Origin: JBNKHH01 sp050290245
Lineage (GTDB): Bacteria > Pseudomonadota > Alphaproteobacteria > Rhodobacterales > Rhodobacteraceae
Direction of reading: 5' to 3'
DNA: 64,000 nucleotides
Assembly: GCA_050290245.1 (NCBI GenBank)
Contig: JBNKHH010000070.1
Coordinates: 58,620-122,619, forward strand
In this document: one piece after another, positions 16,462 through 25,720 of the stretch
How the letters are laid out: each line of letters starts with the position of its first letter
How positions within the stretch are numbered: position 1 is the stretch's first letter
The notes under the pieces: model-generated
Databases searched by the model: none
Told to the model about the DNA's origin: nothing
What the model saw: only the letters and a program-made list of their open reading frames with translations
Made by a program: the position numbers and the translations under genes

Positions 16462-17856
16462 TCAATCTGCCCAGGGGCCGTGGTACCCTGTACCTTCACG
16501 ATCCACCCTCTGAAAGCCGTGCCTGCCAAAGAAATCGCGCTGCGCCTGGATCAGGTCAGCCGTTCCACGGGCCCGGCGCACCGCGTCGTAGAACGAAAGC
16601 GCAGAGGCCATCGCGGGGACCGGCTGACCGTTTGACACCGATGCGGTGACAACCCGCCTTAGCGCTGGCAGCGTCTGTTCGAGCCGCGTCCTGAAGGCTG
16701 GCGCCAGGATCAACTGGCCATGCGGCAGCCCCTCGCGAATGGCCGAGGAGATATCATCCAGAAGAGCCGAGCGGATGATGCACCCTGCCCGCCAAATCTC
16801 GGCCACGCGGGCCAGGTCGAGCCCCCATTCAAAATGCTCTGACGCCGATGCCAAAAGAGTCATACCCTGACCGTAGCCGATGATCCGGGCAGCCAGCAGC
16901 GCATCGTGAAGAACCTCTTCCCCAAGTTCGGGCGCCGCCCTGTCGCCGGGATAAGTCGCGGCGATGTCGCGGCGCATCTCAAGGCCTGCCGACCAGGATC
17001 GCGCGGCCACTGCCGCCTCGATGGCCGTGGCGGACTGACCAAGCTTGAGAGCTTCGATCACGGTCCAGCGCCCGGTGCCTTTTTGCCCTGCACTATCAAC
17101 GATGACATCGACGATCGGCTTGCCGGTTTCAGTGTCCGTCGCCGCAAGAATCTCAGCCGTGATCTCAACGAGATAGGATTGAAGCGGACCTTCGTTCCAG
17201 GACCGGAAAATGCCCGCCATGTCGCTCAGACCGCGGCCCGCCTCGCGCATGAGCCCATAGACCTCGGCTATGAGCTGCATGTCTGCATATTCGATGCCGT
17301 TGTGCACGGTCTTGACGAAATGCCCCGCTCCGTCCGGCCCAAGGTGATCAGCACAGGGCTCACCTTCGAACTTGGCGGCGATCGCGGTCACGATGTCGGC
17401 GACCAGCTCATAGGCCTCGGTCGGTCCGCCCACCATGATCGACGGCCCGTGACGCGCACCCTCTTCACCGCCTGACACCCCCATCCCGAGGAAACGGAAG
17501 CCCTTGGCCGCAAGATCGACCGAACGGCGGCGCGTGTCGTTGAAATCAGCGTTGCCCGCGTCGATGATGACGTCGCCCGCTTCAAGATGCGGCAACAGAC
17601 CCTCGATGACCGCGTCCACCGCTGCTCCGGCCTTGACCATGATGATCACGGCACGCGGGCTCTCCAGTTCGGCTGCAAGTGCGGCAAGGCTATCCGTGGC
17701 AATCATGTTTTGCGCTAGGCTGCCAATACCCGCCATGACCTCGTCGGTGACGGATTTTGTCCGATTGTGCACCGCGATGGGAAACCCCTTCTCGGCAATG
17801 TTCATCGCAAGGGCCGCGCCCATGGTGCCTAGTCCCGTCAGGCCGATGCGTGCCAT
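16462..17856 (-). CDS. gnd: 6-phosphogluconate dehydrogenase, decarboxylating
   Basis: Oxidises 6-phosphogluconate to ribulose-5-phosphate in the oxidative pentose phosphate pathway. The 464 residues show the Rossmann loop GLTGLGTMG, MGVSGGEEGARHGPSIM and the catalytic HFVKTVHNGIEYADMQ, and end in the helical domain with RAQRDFFGRHGF. Length and motifs are those of the full-length NADP enzyme. Zwf and Pgl are not neighbours, which is common in this group. Confidence 0.96.
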   Translation of the reverse strand: MARIGLTGLGTMGAALAMNIAEKGFPIAVHNRTKSVTDEVMAGIGSLAQNMIATDSLAALAAELESPRAVIIMVKAGAAVDAVIEGLLPHLEAGDVIIDAGNADFNDTRRRSVDLAAKGFRFLGMGVSGGEEGARHGPSIMVGGPTEAYELVADIVTAIAAKFEGEPCADHLGPDGAGHFVKTVHNGIEYADMQLIAEVYGLMREAGRGLSDMAGIFRSWNEGPLQSYLVEITAEILAATDTETGKPIVDVIVDSAGQKGTGRWTVIEALKLGQSATAIEAAVAARSWSAGLEMRRDIAATYPGDRAAPELGEEVLHDALLAARIIGYGQGMTLLASASEHFEWGLDLARVAEIWRAGCIIRSALLDDISSAIREGLPHGQLILAPAFRTRLEQTLPALRRVVTASVSNGQPVPAMASALSFYDAVRRARGTADLIQAQRDFFGRHGFQRVDREGTGYHGPWAD

Positions 17857-17865
17857 ATGAGCCTC

Positions 17866-18561
17866 CTAAATCTTGTGAATGACGGCAACCTGATCTCGCC
17901 GCGCCTTGTTGTAATGGGCCTGGAAAACGAAACAGCCTGATATTTGCGGCGCCAGGGCCTGAAAGGCGGCCTCGGTTTCAGGATCCACGTGCCGGAATGT
18001 TTTGGTTTCGGAAAAAACGCGGAACAACTCGGCCGTCTTGGTGATGCCGGGCCGCTCGAATGTCTTGGGCTGCCATCGCAGATCTTCGATCACATAAAGA
18101 CCGCCGGAACTCAGCGCCGGGAAAAGTTCAAGGAAGGCATTTTGCTGGTGATGCGAAGCATGGCTGGCATCGTCGATCACGATATCGGCGGCCCCGATCT
18201 CGCCCGCCGCACGGGCAATATTCGCACGCTCGTCCATATCGCATTGGACAAAGCGGAACCGGGGGTGTTCGAACCACGAGAAATCCGAAATATCCAGCCC
18301 GATGATATCGGCCTTGGTGAAATACTCCATCCACATCCGGATCGAGGGCAGGTCGTGGGTTTCGCGGCTGGCCGCGATGCCGTGTTCGGGGCCGCCGATC
18401 AAAAGCCCCATTTCAAGGAAGGTGACCGGGCTGTCGCGAAACGGGCGGAACAGAAGATCATAAAGTTCGGTATAGCGGTGCTTTTTCGGGCCTTTGTCCG
18501 AGCCGTACTTTTCCGCAAGGGCGCTGAGCGACGTGACATCGGAATTGAAGGAAGTGTTCAT
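17866..18561 (-). CDS. Class I SAM-dependent methyltransferase, substrate unknown
   Basis: A 231-residue protein with FLEMGLLIGGPEHG (the glycine-rich SAM site), IIGLDISDF (acidic residue binding the ribose), FVQCDMDE and IVIDDASHASHHQQ, the post-motif pattern of sugar or macrolide O-methyltransferases. The N-terminal KYGSDKGPKKHRYTELYD is typical of this subgroup, often found with surface glycan or secondary metabolite genes. It lies 9 bp upstream of gnd and may be cotranscribed with it, without an obvious functional link. Confidence 0.8.
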   Translation of the reverse strand: MNTSFNSDVTSLSALAEKYGSDKGPKKHRYTELYDLLFRPFRDSPVTFLEMGLLIGGPEHGIAASRETHDLPSIRMWMEYFTKADIIGLDISDFSWFEHPRFRFVQCDMDERANIARAAGEIGAADIVIDDASHASHHQQNAFLELFPALSSGGLYVIEDLRWQPKTFERPGITKTAELFRVFSETKTFRHVDPETEAAFQALAPQISGCFVFQAHYNKARRDQVAVIHKI

Positions 18562-18618
18562 CGGCTGCTCTCGTTTTGGAGGGCAGTCTATGGGGACCTC
18601 AGGCCGCCGTCGAGAGGC

Positions 18619-19230
18619 TTAGGCTGCGTGAGGTACCATGACTCCGACCAGTGCATCGACCAGAGCGTCGTCGCGCAGGCGCAGGGGCGCGTTCAGGGCA
18701 TCAGCCATGGCCATCCGCAACACCAGCCCCAGCAGCGCGGTATGGATCGCAGCAGAGGCGCGGCGGGCATCGACCATCCGGTCGTAGCGACCCTGTTCGA
18801 CAAGCTTTTCCGCCAGGACGTCGTACATCTCGGTCGTGGCGGGGTGGATGCGGCCCAACGTCGTAAGCATGGTGCCGTTCCGGCCCTGCTTCGGGCCGAC
18901 CTGAGGCGTGACGTACATCAGGCGGAAACGATCCAGATCAGAGGTGTGAAAGACGGCGAGTGCGCCGATATAGGCGCTGATGGCATCACCCGCGCTGGCA
19001 GACTTGGTGATCGCCATCCGACCGGCAGCGCTTTCGGCTTCCAAAGCCGGTCGAACCAATGCCTCGATCAACCGCGCCTTGTTGGGAAACCAATAGAGCA
19101 CGGCCTGCTTGGTGACCCCCACTTCGGCTGCAATCGCATCAAAGGTCAGATGATCCGGCCCACCGGACCGGACGATATTGCGTGCTGCTGCAAGAATCTT
19201 TTCGGCTGTTTTACCGCGCTTACCGGCCAT
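18619..19230 (-). CDS. TetR-family transcriptional regulator
   Basis: A 203-residue regulator with an N-terminal TetR helix-turn-helix: AEKILAAARNIV, then FDAIAAEVGVTKQAVLYWF with the family sequence VTKQAVLYWFPNK (about residues 40-52). The C-terminal ligand domain is divergent. The ATG at 19230 is used because GGGGGG lies 7 bases upstream; a GTG 6 codons earlier would bury that site. Between this gene and rpsA only the rpsA terminator is seen. The target is unknown; the methyltransferase next to it is a candidate. Confidence 0.85.
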   Translation of the reverse strand: MAGKRGKTAEKILAAARNIVRSGGPDHLTFDAIAAEVGVTKQAVLYWFPNKARLIEALVRPALEAESAAGRMAITKSASAGDAISAYIGALAVFHTSDLDRFRLMYVTPQVGPKQGRNGTMLTTLGRIHPATTEMYDVLAEKLVEQGRYDRMVDARRASAAIHTALLGLVLRMAMADALNAPLRLRDDALVDALVGVMVPHAA

Positions 19231-19472
19231 GGCGTTGCCCCCCAGCACTTACCAATGGTTAATCATAATCACAGTCATTCTACCCCGAAAAGGCGGGAAG
19301 GTCCCTGAAACAGACGGTTTCTGCTTTGGCATCAATGAGACGGCCGGATCGCTGAGTCACCAACGGCAAAGACCACCTTCGCTGCGCTCACCGCAAGGCC
19401 GGCGATGAACAAAGAATACAGTGACCGACACGCAATGGCGCACTGATCTCCTGAAAGTGTCGCAAAACGAAA

Positions 19473-19498
19473 GGGCCCCGCCGTCGCCAGCGGGGCCC
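19473..19498 (-). terminator. Intrinsic terminator of rpsA
   Basis: GGGCCCCGC pairs perfectly with GCGGGGCCC around an 8-base loop; on the minus strand it is followed by TTTCGTTTT. It begins 29 bp after the rpsA stop. Confidence 0.9.
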
Positions 19499-19527
19499 GA
19501 TCACACGCCTGAGTGCGTGGTTTTCTC

Positions 19528-21204
19528 TTATTCGTCGCCCTTGAGCGCTGCGCCAAGGATATCGCCGAGCGATGCACCGGAGTCCGAGGAACCGTACTGT
19601 TCGACGGCCTCTTTCTCTTCGGCGATCTCACGCGCCTTGATCGACAGGCCCAGGCGGCGGGTCTTGGCGTCGACGTTGGTCACGCGCACGTCAACCTTGT
19701 CACCGACCGAGAAACGGTCAGGGCGCTGTTCAGCGCGGTCACGCGACAGGTCCGAACGGCGAATGAAGGACTTCATGCCCTCATACTCTACCTCGATGCC
19801 GCCGTCTTCGATGGCGGTGACCTGAACGGTCACGATCGAGCCGCGCTTGACGCCGTCGACTACGTCGGTGAACGAGTCGTCCAGGGCCTTGATCGACAGC
19901 GAGATACGCTCTTTCTCGACGTCAACTTCGGTAACAACGGCCTTGACCGTGTCGCCTTTGCGGAAGTCCTGGATGGCATCCTCGCCACGCTGGTCCCACG
20001 AGATGTCGGACAGGTGAACCATGCCGTCGATGTCGTTTTCCAGGCCGACGAACAGACCGAATTCGGTGATGTTCTTGACCTCGCCCTCGACCTGGGTGTT
20101 GACCGGGTGCGTCTCGGCAAAGACTTCCCACGGGTTGCGCTGAGTCTGCTTGAGACCAAGCGAAACGCGGCGCTTGGCCGAGTCGATTTCCAGAACCATG
20201 ACGTCGACTTCCTGGCTCGTCGAAACGATTTTGCCGGGATGGACGTTCTTTTTGGTCCAGGACATTTCCGAAACGTGGACCAGACCTTCAACGCCCGGCT
20301 CAAGCTCAACGAATGCGCCGTAGTCAGTGATGTTGGTCACGCGACCCTGATGGACCGAACCCAGCGGATAGCTGGCTTCGACCGCATCCCACGGATCGTC
20401 CTGAAGCTGCTTCATGCCAAGGCTGATACGGTGGGTTTCCTTGTTGATCTTGATGATCTGGACTTTCACCGTTTCACCGATCGACACGATTTCCGACGGG
20501 TGGTTCACGCGACGCCAAGCCATGTCGGTCACGTGCAGCAGGCCGTCCACACCGCCGAGGTCGACGAAGGCGCCGTATTCGGTGATGTTCTTGACCACGC
20601 CGTCGACGGCCTGGCCTTCCTGGATCTGCGAGATGACCTCGGCACGCTGTTCGGCGCGGCTCTCTTCCAGGATAGCGCGGCGCGACACGACGATGTTGCC
20701 ACGGCGACGGTCCATCTTGAGGATCTGGAACGGCTGCTTCAGCCCCATCAGCGGGCCAGCATCACGCACGGGGCGCACATCGACCTGAGAGCCGGGCAGG
20801 AAGGCCACGGCGCCGCCAAGATCAACGGTAAAGCCACCCTTGACGCGGCCGAAGATCGCGCCTTCGACGCGCGCATCGTCTGCATAGGCTTTTTCCAGGC
20901 GGTCCCAAGCGGCCTCGCGGCGGGCCTTGTCACGGCTGATGACAGCTTCGCCACGGGCGTTCTCGACACGGTCAAGGAACACCTCGACTTCGTCGCCAAC
21001 AGCGATTTCAGGGGCTTCACCGGGATTTGCGAATTCTTTGAGTTCGACACGGCCTTCCATTTTGTAGCCGACGTCGATGATGGCTTGTCCCGCTTCGATC
21101 GCGATGACCTTGCCTTTGACAACACTGCCTTCGTCCGGCGTGTCGATTTCGAGGCTTTCGTTCAGGAGGGCCTCGAACTCCTCCATGGTTGCATTCTGAG
21201 CCAT
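19528..21204 (-). CDS. rpsA: 30S ribosomal protein S1
   Basis: Binds mRNA and the 30S subunit and promotes translation initiation. The 558 residues hold six S1 domains; repeats of the type GAFVDLGGVDGLLHVTDMAW, GAFVELEPGVEGLVHVSEMS and VGLENDIDGMVHLSDISW are easy to see, and the N-terminal acidic segment FEALLNESLEIDTPDEGSVV binds the ribosome. Length is normal for alphaproteobacteria. The common neighbours are displaced: ihfB is not downstream and cmk lies 2 kb upstream behind unrelated genes. A long antisense frame over this gene (19513-21444) is a shadow. Confidence 0.97.
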   Translation of the reverse strand: MAQNATMEEFEALLNESLEIDTPDEGSVVKGKVIAIEAGQAIIDVGYKMEGRVELKEFANPGEAPEIAVGDEVEVFLDRVENARGEAVISRDKARREAAWDRLEKAYADDARVEGAIFGRVKGGFTVDLGGAVAFLPGSQVDVRPVRDAGPLMGLKQPFQILKMDRRRGNIVVSRRAILEESRAEQRAEVISQIQEGQAVDGVVKNITEYGAFVDLGGVDGLLHVTDMAWRRVNHPSEIVSIGETVKVQIIKINKETHRISLGMKQLQDDPWDAVEASYPLGSVHQGRVTNITDYGAFVELEPGVEGLVHVSEMSWTKKNVHPGKIVSTSQEVDVMVLEIDSAKRRVSLGLKQTQRNPWEVFAETHPVNTQVEGEVKNITEFGLFVGLENDIDGMVHLSDISWDQRGEDAIQDFRKGDTVKAVVTEVDVEKERISLSIKALDDSFTDVVDGVKRGSIVTVQVTAIEDGGIEVEYEGMKSFIRRSDLSRDRAEQRPDRFSVGDKVDVRVTNVDAKTRRLGLSIKAREIAEEKEAVEQYGSSDSGASLGDILGAALKGDE

Positions 21205-21305
21205 GTGGCTATTCGTTTCCTATCTTTCGGTTTCACTGGCCGAGCGGTTGTCTCCGCCGGTCTTGGGTTGGTCTCTGACGGGACGATGTTAAAGCGCAAA
21301 CAAGA

Positions 21306-21327
21306 AGGGCCGGTGGAAACCGACCCT
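21306..21327 (-). terminator. Terminator-like hairpin in the rpsA leader
   Basis: On the minus strand AGGGTCGGT-TTCC-ACCGGCCCT (nine pairs, one G-U) is followed by TCTTGTTTG, 101 bp before the rpsA start. It may end a transcript from the upstream aldo/keto reductase, or act as an attenuator of rpsA if the promoter is upstream of it. The remainder of 21205-21601 shows only TCCAA-TTTT-TTGGA at 21381 and no gene. Confidence 0.45.
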
Positions 21328-21601
21328 GCCCAAAACTCGCGCCCGCGACTGTCCCGCCGCTTCGACGCGCGCCTTGTATGTCCAATTTTTTGGAAAAGCA
21401 ACCCGCAGCAACCGCAGCGTATACTCACGGCACCTATTCGGTAGCTGGACCCGCCAGCGATACCTGTGCAGGACTCTGTCGGCTGGCGACACGTCCCTAA
21501 TTTCAATGACGCTTGGAGCAATGGCCTTTGAAGGGCCGTTGTCCATCGTGGCCGTGACGTCACCTGCAACCGGAAATCGTCCGGTCCTCGTCACCCGGGT
21601 C

Positions 21602-22600
21602 TCAGCAGTAACGTTCTGGCCCAACCCATTGCGCGGTTGAATAGCGGTCGCCATGGGCCCATCCGACAGGCAGAACCGCTTCTATAGCCGCCAAGTCGCT
21701 TGCGCTCAAAGTTATCTCGGCTCCCCTCACCAATTCGGCCAAATGTGCCGGAGACTTGGTGCCTGGGATCGGGATCACATGATCGCTCCGCGAAATTAAC
21801 CACGCAATGGCCAGCGCCGCCGCGGGCTCCCCCATCTCGGCGGCAAGTGCACGAAAGCGGTCGGTTGCCGCGATGTTTGCGTCGAAATTCGGCTGCTGGA
21901 ACCGCGGGTTGTTCTTGGTGAAGTCGATCCCGCAAGCTTTTTCAAAACTGAAAGGTGCGTCCGTCAGGAATCCCCGGCCAACGGGAGAAAAGGCCACAAG
22001 CGCAGCGCCCATCTGCTCACACGCCTGGACTAGCCCCAATTCTGGCGCACGCGTTGAAAGCGAATACTCCGATTGGACGGCGGCGATATGCACTTCGGTT
22101 GCCGCACGGCGAAGGGTGCTGGGGGCAATTTCAGACAAGCCGACCGCGCGCGTCTTGCCCTTGGCGATCAATTTGGCAAGCCCCTGCGCCGTTTCTTCGA
22201 TCGGATGGCTGGGCTCATAGCGGTGCACATAGAACAGATCGACGCTATCCAGCCCCAATCGTTTCAGACTACCATCCAATTCGGCCTCGAGATGCTCGAG
22301 CGAATTGTCGAACTTGCGCGCGCCCTGCTCATCGCGCGTAATACCGGCCTTTGTCGCAACGGTCATCATCCCGCGGGCTTCTGGACGCTCGGCGAACCAC
22401 TTGCCGATGATTTCTTCCGAACGCCCCAGGCCATAGGCATTCGAGGTGTCAACATGTGTAACGCCTGCGGCCAAGGCATCGTCGAGCACCTTGTGACAAT
22501 CGGCTATATCAGCATGGCCGTAGAAGCCCGCAAAAGACATTGCACCAACCCCGAACTGCGAGACCTTCGGGCCATTTTTTCCAAGCGTTACATACTTCAT
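21602..22600 (-). CDS. Aldo/keto reductase
   Basis: A 332-residue NADPH-dependent oxidoreductase of the Tas/YajO-like AKR group, reducing aldehydes or ketones. The tetrad is visible: Asp and Tyr in HVDTSNAYGLGRSEE, Lys in VATKAGI and His in LFYVHRYEPSHPIEE. The cofactor region is IPIPGTKSPAHL. GGAGG precedes the start. It is divergent from the YHS-domain gene across 190 bp and lies between cmk and rpsA, which are neighbours in many bacteria. Substrate unknown. Confidence 0.88.
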   Translation of the reverse strand: MKYVTLGKNGPKVSQFGVGAMSFAGFYGHADIADCHKVLDDALAAGVTHVDTSNAYGLGRSEEIIGKWFAERPEARGMMTVATKAGITRDEQGARKFDNSLEHLEAELDGSLKRLGLDSVDLFYVHRYEPSHPIEETAQGLAKLIAKGKTRAVGLSEIAPSTLRRAATEVHIAAVQSEYSLSTRAPELGLVQACEQMGAALVAFSPVGRGFLTDAPFSFEKACGIDFTKNNPRFQQPNFDANIAATDRFRALAAEMGEPAAALAIAWLISRSDHVIPIPGTKSPAHLAELVRGAEITLSASDLAAIEAVLPVGWAHGDRYSTAQWVGPERYC

Positions 22601-22790
22601 GGCTGTACCTCCAAAAGTCTATTCCCACAGCGCGCACGCGTCCGCAAGCCTTGGCTCCCTGACCAGAACAGGTTCGAAAGACTGGACGATCTGCGTGGTT
22701 TTGCGGATGCATTGCCATTCATCATTCGATGACCCGAGCACATCTCATCGAAACGGGCGATATGCCCGCAAAACGATGAAAGGATCATTC

Positions 22791-23267
22791 ATGAAAACGC
22801 TTGTTCTGACCGCCACCCTTGTGTCTCTGGCCGCTGGCCTGCCCGCCTTTGCCGCCGACGAAATCAACGTATCGAACGGCATCTCAGCCGCTGGCGCACC
22901 GCTTGCCATGCACGGTTCCGATACGGTCGCCCTGCTGGAGACTGGAAAGCCGCATGAAGGTTCGGCCGAATTCTCATTCAACTACGATGGGGCCTCGTAC
23001 TATTTTTCTTCTGCCGAGAACCTTGAAAAATTCAAAGCCGATCCCGCGAAATACACCCCCGAGCACGGTGGCTTCTGCTCGTACGGCGTCTCCGTCGGCA
23101 AGAAATTCGACGGCGACCCGGATCAATTCGTCATCCATGATGGCAAACTGTTCCTGTTCCTGAATGCCGCTACCCGGAACCTCTTCCTCGAAGACGTCAC
23201 CGGCGTACGCGAAACGGCAGACCAGAACTGGTCCGAGATCAAACACATCGCTGTCGGCGAACTGTGA
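22791..23267 (+). CDS. Exported YHS-domain protein
   Basis: A 158-residue protein with a signal peptide (MKTLVLTATLVSLAAGLPAF, cleavage after AFA) and a YHS-type module in the middle: GASYYFSSAENLEKFKADP and the Cys in EHGGFCSYGVS. YHS domains occur in metal-responsive or metal-transport proteins; the Cys and His residues may bind copper or another metal in the periplasm. AAAGGAT precedes the ATG at 22791. It converges with cmk and shares the upstream region with the reductase. Exact role unknown. Confidence 0.8.
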   Translation: MKTLVLTATLVSLAAGLPAFAADEINVSNGISAAGAPLAMHGSDTVALLETGKPHEGSAEFSFNYDGASYYFSSAENLEKFKADPAKYTPEHGGFCSYGVSVGKKFDGDPDQFVIHDGKLFLFLNAATRNLFLEDVTGVRETADQNWSEIKHIAVGEL

Positions 23268-23286
23268 GAGAGCCTGGCGGGGCTGT

Positions 23287-23922
23287 TCAGACAGCCCCGT
23301 CCCCGCCATTTGCCAGGTCATAGACCCGGCCAACAACCTCTGTTGCGGCGCTCAGGGCGACTTCGATTGACATCTCCGAAGTATCCAGCACCACCGCGTC
23401 CTCGGCGGCACGCATTGGCGCATCGTTGCGCGAAGAGTCGCGCGCATCGCGCGCGCGCACGTCGGCGAGAACCTGTTTCTCGTCGATATCGTGGCCCGCC
23501 TCAGTCAACTCCCGCCAACGACGATTTGCGCGCACTTCGGGGCTGGCCGTCACAAATAGCTTGATGTCGGCGTTCGGGCAGATGACCGTCCCGATGTCGC
23601 GCCCGTCTAGGACAGCACCACCGTCGCGTCGGGCAAATTCACGCTGGAAAGAAACCAGCGCGTCACGCACTTCGGGAATTGCAGCAACCTTGCTGGCCGC
23701 GTCCGACACCTCTGGCGTCCTGAGGTCCGAGCGTGAAATATCTCGCAGACGCAGGGTCGAGGCGGCGATTACCGCAGGCGTTCCGTCCAGCACGCGCCGC
23801 CCCACGGCGCGGTACAAAAGGCCCGTATCCAGGTGCGCCAGTCCAAAATGTTCGGCCAGGGCGCGCGATATCGTTCCCTTGCCCGCTGCTGCCGGGCCGT
23901 CGATTGCTATCGTAAACTGCAC
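23287..23922 (-). CDS. cmk: Cytidylate kinase
   Basis: Phosphorylates CMP and dCMP with ATP. The 211-residue product has the P-loop IDGPAAAGKGTISR, LDTGLLYRAVG, DGRDIGTVICP and RRWREL of the CMP-binding region. In related genomes it is followed by rpsA; here a reductase and a YHS protein intervene, and aroA is not adjacent upstream. The next gene upstream, queF, starts 155 bp away with no gene between them. Confidence 0.96.
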   Translation of the reverse strand: MQFTIAIDGPAAAGKGTISRALAEHFGLAHLDTGLLYRAVGRRVLDGTPAVIAASTLRLRDISRSDLRTPEVSDAASKVAAIPEVRDALVSFQREFARRDGGAVLDGRDIGTVICPNADIKLFVTASPEVRANRRWRELTEAGHDIDEKQVLADVRARDARDSSRNDAPMRAAEDAVVLDTSEMSIEVALSAATEVVGRVYDLANGGDGAV

Positions 23923-24077
23923 AGCATTCCCCTTTTTGCCGCAGGCACTTCGCCAGCGACTACTCCAGATGACATAGCGGCAAGACCGAAATTTCCCAAA
24001 GCGCTTCGCAATAAACTAGCCTCTTATGACACTGAAGTCAGTGCGATCACTCCCGACGATCCCAACGGCAGATATCC

Positions 24078-24542
24078 TCAGCCGCGCCCCCTGTAGGGTG
24101 TCACGCCCTGGTCCGGGATCCAGACACCCTCTGGCGCGGAGCCTGTTTGCCAGAAGACATCTATCGGCATGCCGCCACGAGGATACCAATATCCGCCGAT
24201 CCGCAGCCATTTGGGCTCAAGCAGCTCGACCAGCCGGCGAGCGATTTCGACCGTGCACCATTCGTGGAATGCGCCATGGTTGCGAAAGCTGCCCAGAAAC
24301 AGCTTGAGCGACTTGGATTCCACCAGCCAAGCCCCCGGAACATAGTCGATGACGAGATGGGCAAAATCCGGCTGCCCGGTCATCGGGCAGAGCGAGGTGA
24401 ACTCGGGCGCTGTGAACCGAACCGCGTAGTCCAAATCCTGATGAGCCGCCTCGACACGCTCAAGCACCGCCTCATCAGGCGAGGCAGGCAAAGATGTTTC
24501 CGAGCCAAGCTGGGTCAGCCCGCCGAGATCATGCCCGGTCAT
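24078..24542 (-). CDS. queF: NADPH-dependent 7-cyano-7-deazaguanine reductase
   Basis: Reduces preQ0 to preQ1 in queuosine tRNA modification. The 154-residue single-domain form has the catalytic Cys in FTSLCPMTGQPDFAH, the NADPH motif ESKSLKLFLGSFRNHG and His/Glu in FHEWCTVEI. It starts 3 bp after metK and is probably in its transcript. In many related genomes the slot after metK holds trmB, so the neighbour here is different but still tRNA-related. Confidence 0.95.
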   Translation of the reverse strand: MTGHDLGGLTQLGSETSLPASPDEAVLERVEAAHQDLDYAVRFTAPEFTSLCPMTGQPDFAHLVIDYVPGAWLVESKSLKLFLGSFRNHGAFHEWCTVEIARRLVELLEPKWLRIGGYWYPRGGMPIDVFWQTGSAPEGVWIPDQGVTPYRGRG

Positions 24543-24545
24543 GGT

Positions 24546-25712
24546 TTACACTGCCGCTTTCAGGGCGTCGACCAGGTCGGTGCGCTCCCACGAGAACCCA
24601 CCATCTGCGTCGGGGGCGCGACCGAAGTGGCCGTAGGCCGCCGTCCGTTGGTAGATCGGGCGGTTCATATCCAGCATCTCACGAATGCCACGCGGGCTAA
24701 GATCAGCAACCTTGGCGATAGCGTTTTCGATCGCGTCTGCCTCCACCTCGCCGGTACCATACGTGTCGACATAGATCGACAAGGGCTTGGATACGCCGAT
24801 TGCATAGGACAATTGGATCAGGCATCGCGTCGCCATGCCGGCGGCAACCACGTTCTTGGCGAGGTAGCGTGCCGCATAGGCGGCCGAGCGGTCCACCTTT
24901 GTCGGGTCCTTGCCCGAAAAGGCGCCGCCCCCGTGCGGTGCCGCACCGCCATAGGTGTCCACGATGATCTTGCGCCCTGTGAGACCCGCGTCGCCGTCTG
25001 GCCCGCCGATGACGAAGGTGCCGGTCGGGTTCACCCACCAGTCGGTTTTCTCGGTAATCCAGCCAGAGGGAAGCACTTCGCGAATGTAGGGCTCCACGAT
25101 GGCGCGGATGTCGTCGGATGTCTGGTCTTCGCTTTCATGCTGAGTCGACAGGACGATCGACGTGACTTCAACCGGCTTCCCGTCTTCATAGCGCACAGAC
25201 AGCTGTGACTTGGCATCCGGGCGCAGGGTCGGCTCAATCCCGGATTTGCGCACTTCGGCCAGACGGCGAAGAATAGCATGGGCGTACTGTATCGGCGCGG
25301 GCATGAGTTGTTCAGTCTCATCCGTGGCATAGCCGAACATGATGCCCTGATCCCCGGCCCCTTCGTCCTTGTTGCCCGAGGCATCGACGCCCTGGGCAAT
25401 ATGCGCCGACTGTGCGTGCAGATAGTTGTCGACCGTCATGTTCTTCCAGTGGAAGCCTTCCTGCTCGTAGCCGATGTCCTTGACGCATTCGCGGGCGATG
25501 TCCTCCACGCGTGACAGAATTGAATCCGGTCCACGCACCTCGCCGCCGATCACCACTCGGTCGGTGGTCGCGAAAGTCTCGCAGGCCACGCGAGATTCGG
25601 CGTCTTCCGTGAGGAACGCATCCAGCACGGCGTCCGATATCCGGTCGCACACTTTGTCCGGGTGGCCTTCGGAAACGCTTTCCGAGGTGAAGGTGTAGTT
25701 CTGACGATTCAT
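24546..25712 (-). CDS. metK: S-adenosylmethionine synthetase
   Basis: Makes SAM from methionine and ATP. The 388 residues carry SVSEGHPDKVCDRISDA, GAGDQGIMFGYATDE, the P-loop-like GGGAFSGKDPTKVDRSAAYA and DNYLHAQSAHIAQGVD in place of the commonest DVVL segment. Its translation start is 10 bases after GGAG, which is the 3' part of the SAM/SAH riboswitch described next, so expression should fall when SAM is plentiful. It lies downstream of lnt with 65 bp between. Confidence 0.97.
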   Translation of the reverse strand: MNRQNYTFTSESVSEGHPDKVCDRISDAVLDAFLTEDAESRVACETFATTDRVVIGGEVRGPDSILSRVEDIARECVKDIGYEQEGFHWKNMTVDNYLHAQSAHIAQGVDASGNKDEGAGDQGIMFGYATDETEQLMPAPIQYAHAILRRLAEVRKSGIEPTLRPDAKSQLSVRYEDGKPVEVTSIVLSTQHESEDQTSDDIRAIVEPYIREVLPSGWITEKTDWWVNPTGTFVIGGPDGDAGLTGRKIIVDTYGGAAPHGGGAFSGKDPTKVDRSAAYAARYLAKNVVAAGMATRCLIQLSYAIGVSKPLSIYVDTYGTGEVEADAIENAIAKVADLSPRGIREMLDMNRPIYQRTAAYGHFGRAPDADGGFSWERTDLVDALKAAV

Positions 25713-25720
25713 GGGGTAAG

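Noticed and set aside
19251..19275. CtrA box candidate near the TetR start (TTACCAATGGTTAATC)
   Set aside because: The halves are not TTAA-N7-TTAA; only one TTAA is present.
17944..19308. Plus-strand 454-codon frame across methyltransferase and TetR genes
   Set aside because: It spans two well-supported minus-strand genes and shows no protein features.
19513..21444. Plus-strand 643-codon open frame opposite rpsA
   Set aside because: Repetitive only because rpsA is repetitive; no ribosome site, no domain, and it extends through the rpsA terminator.
24147..25208. Plus-strand 353-codon frame opposite queF and metK
   Set aside because: Antisense to two genes with clear catalytic motifs; no start site or domain.
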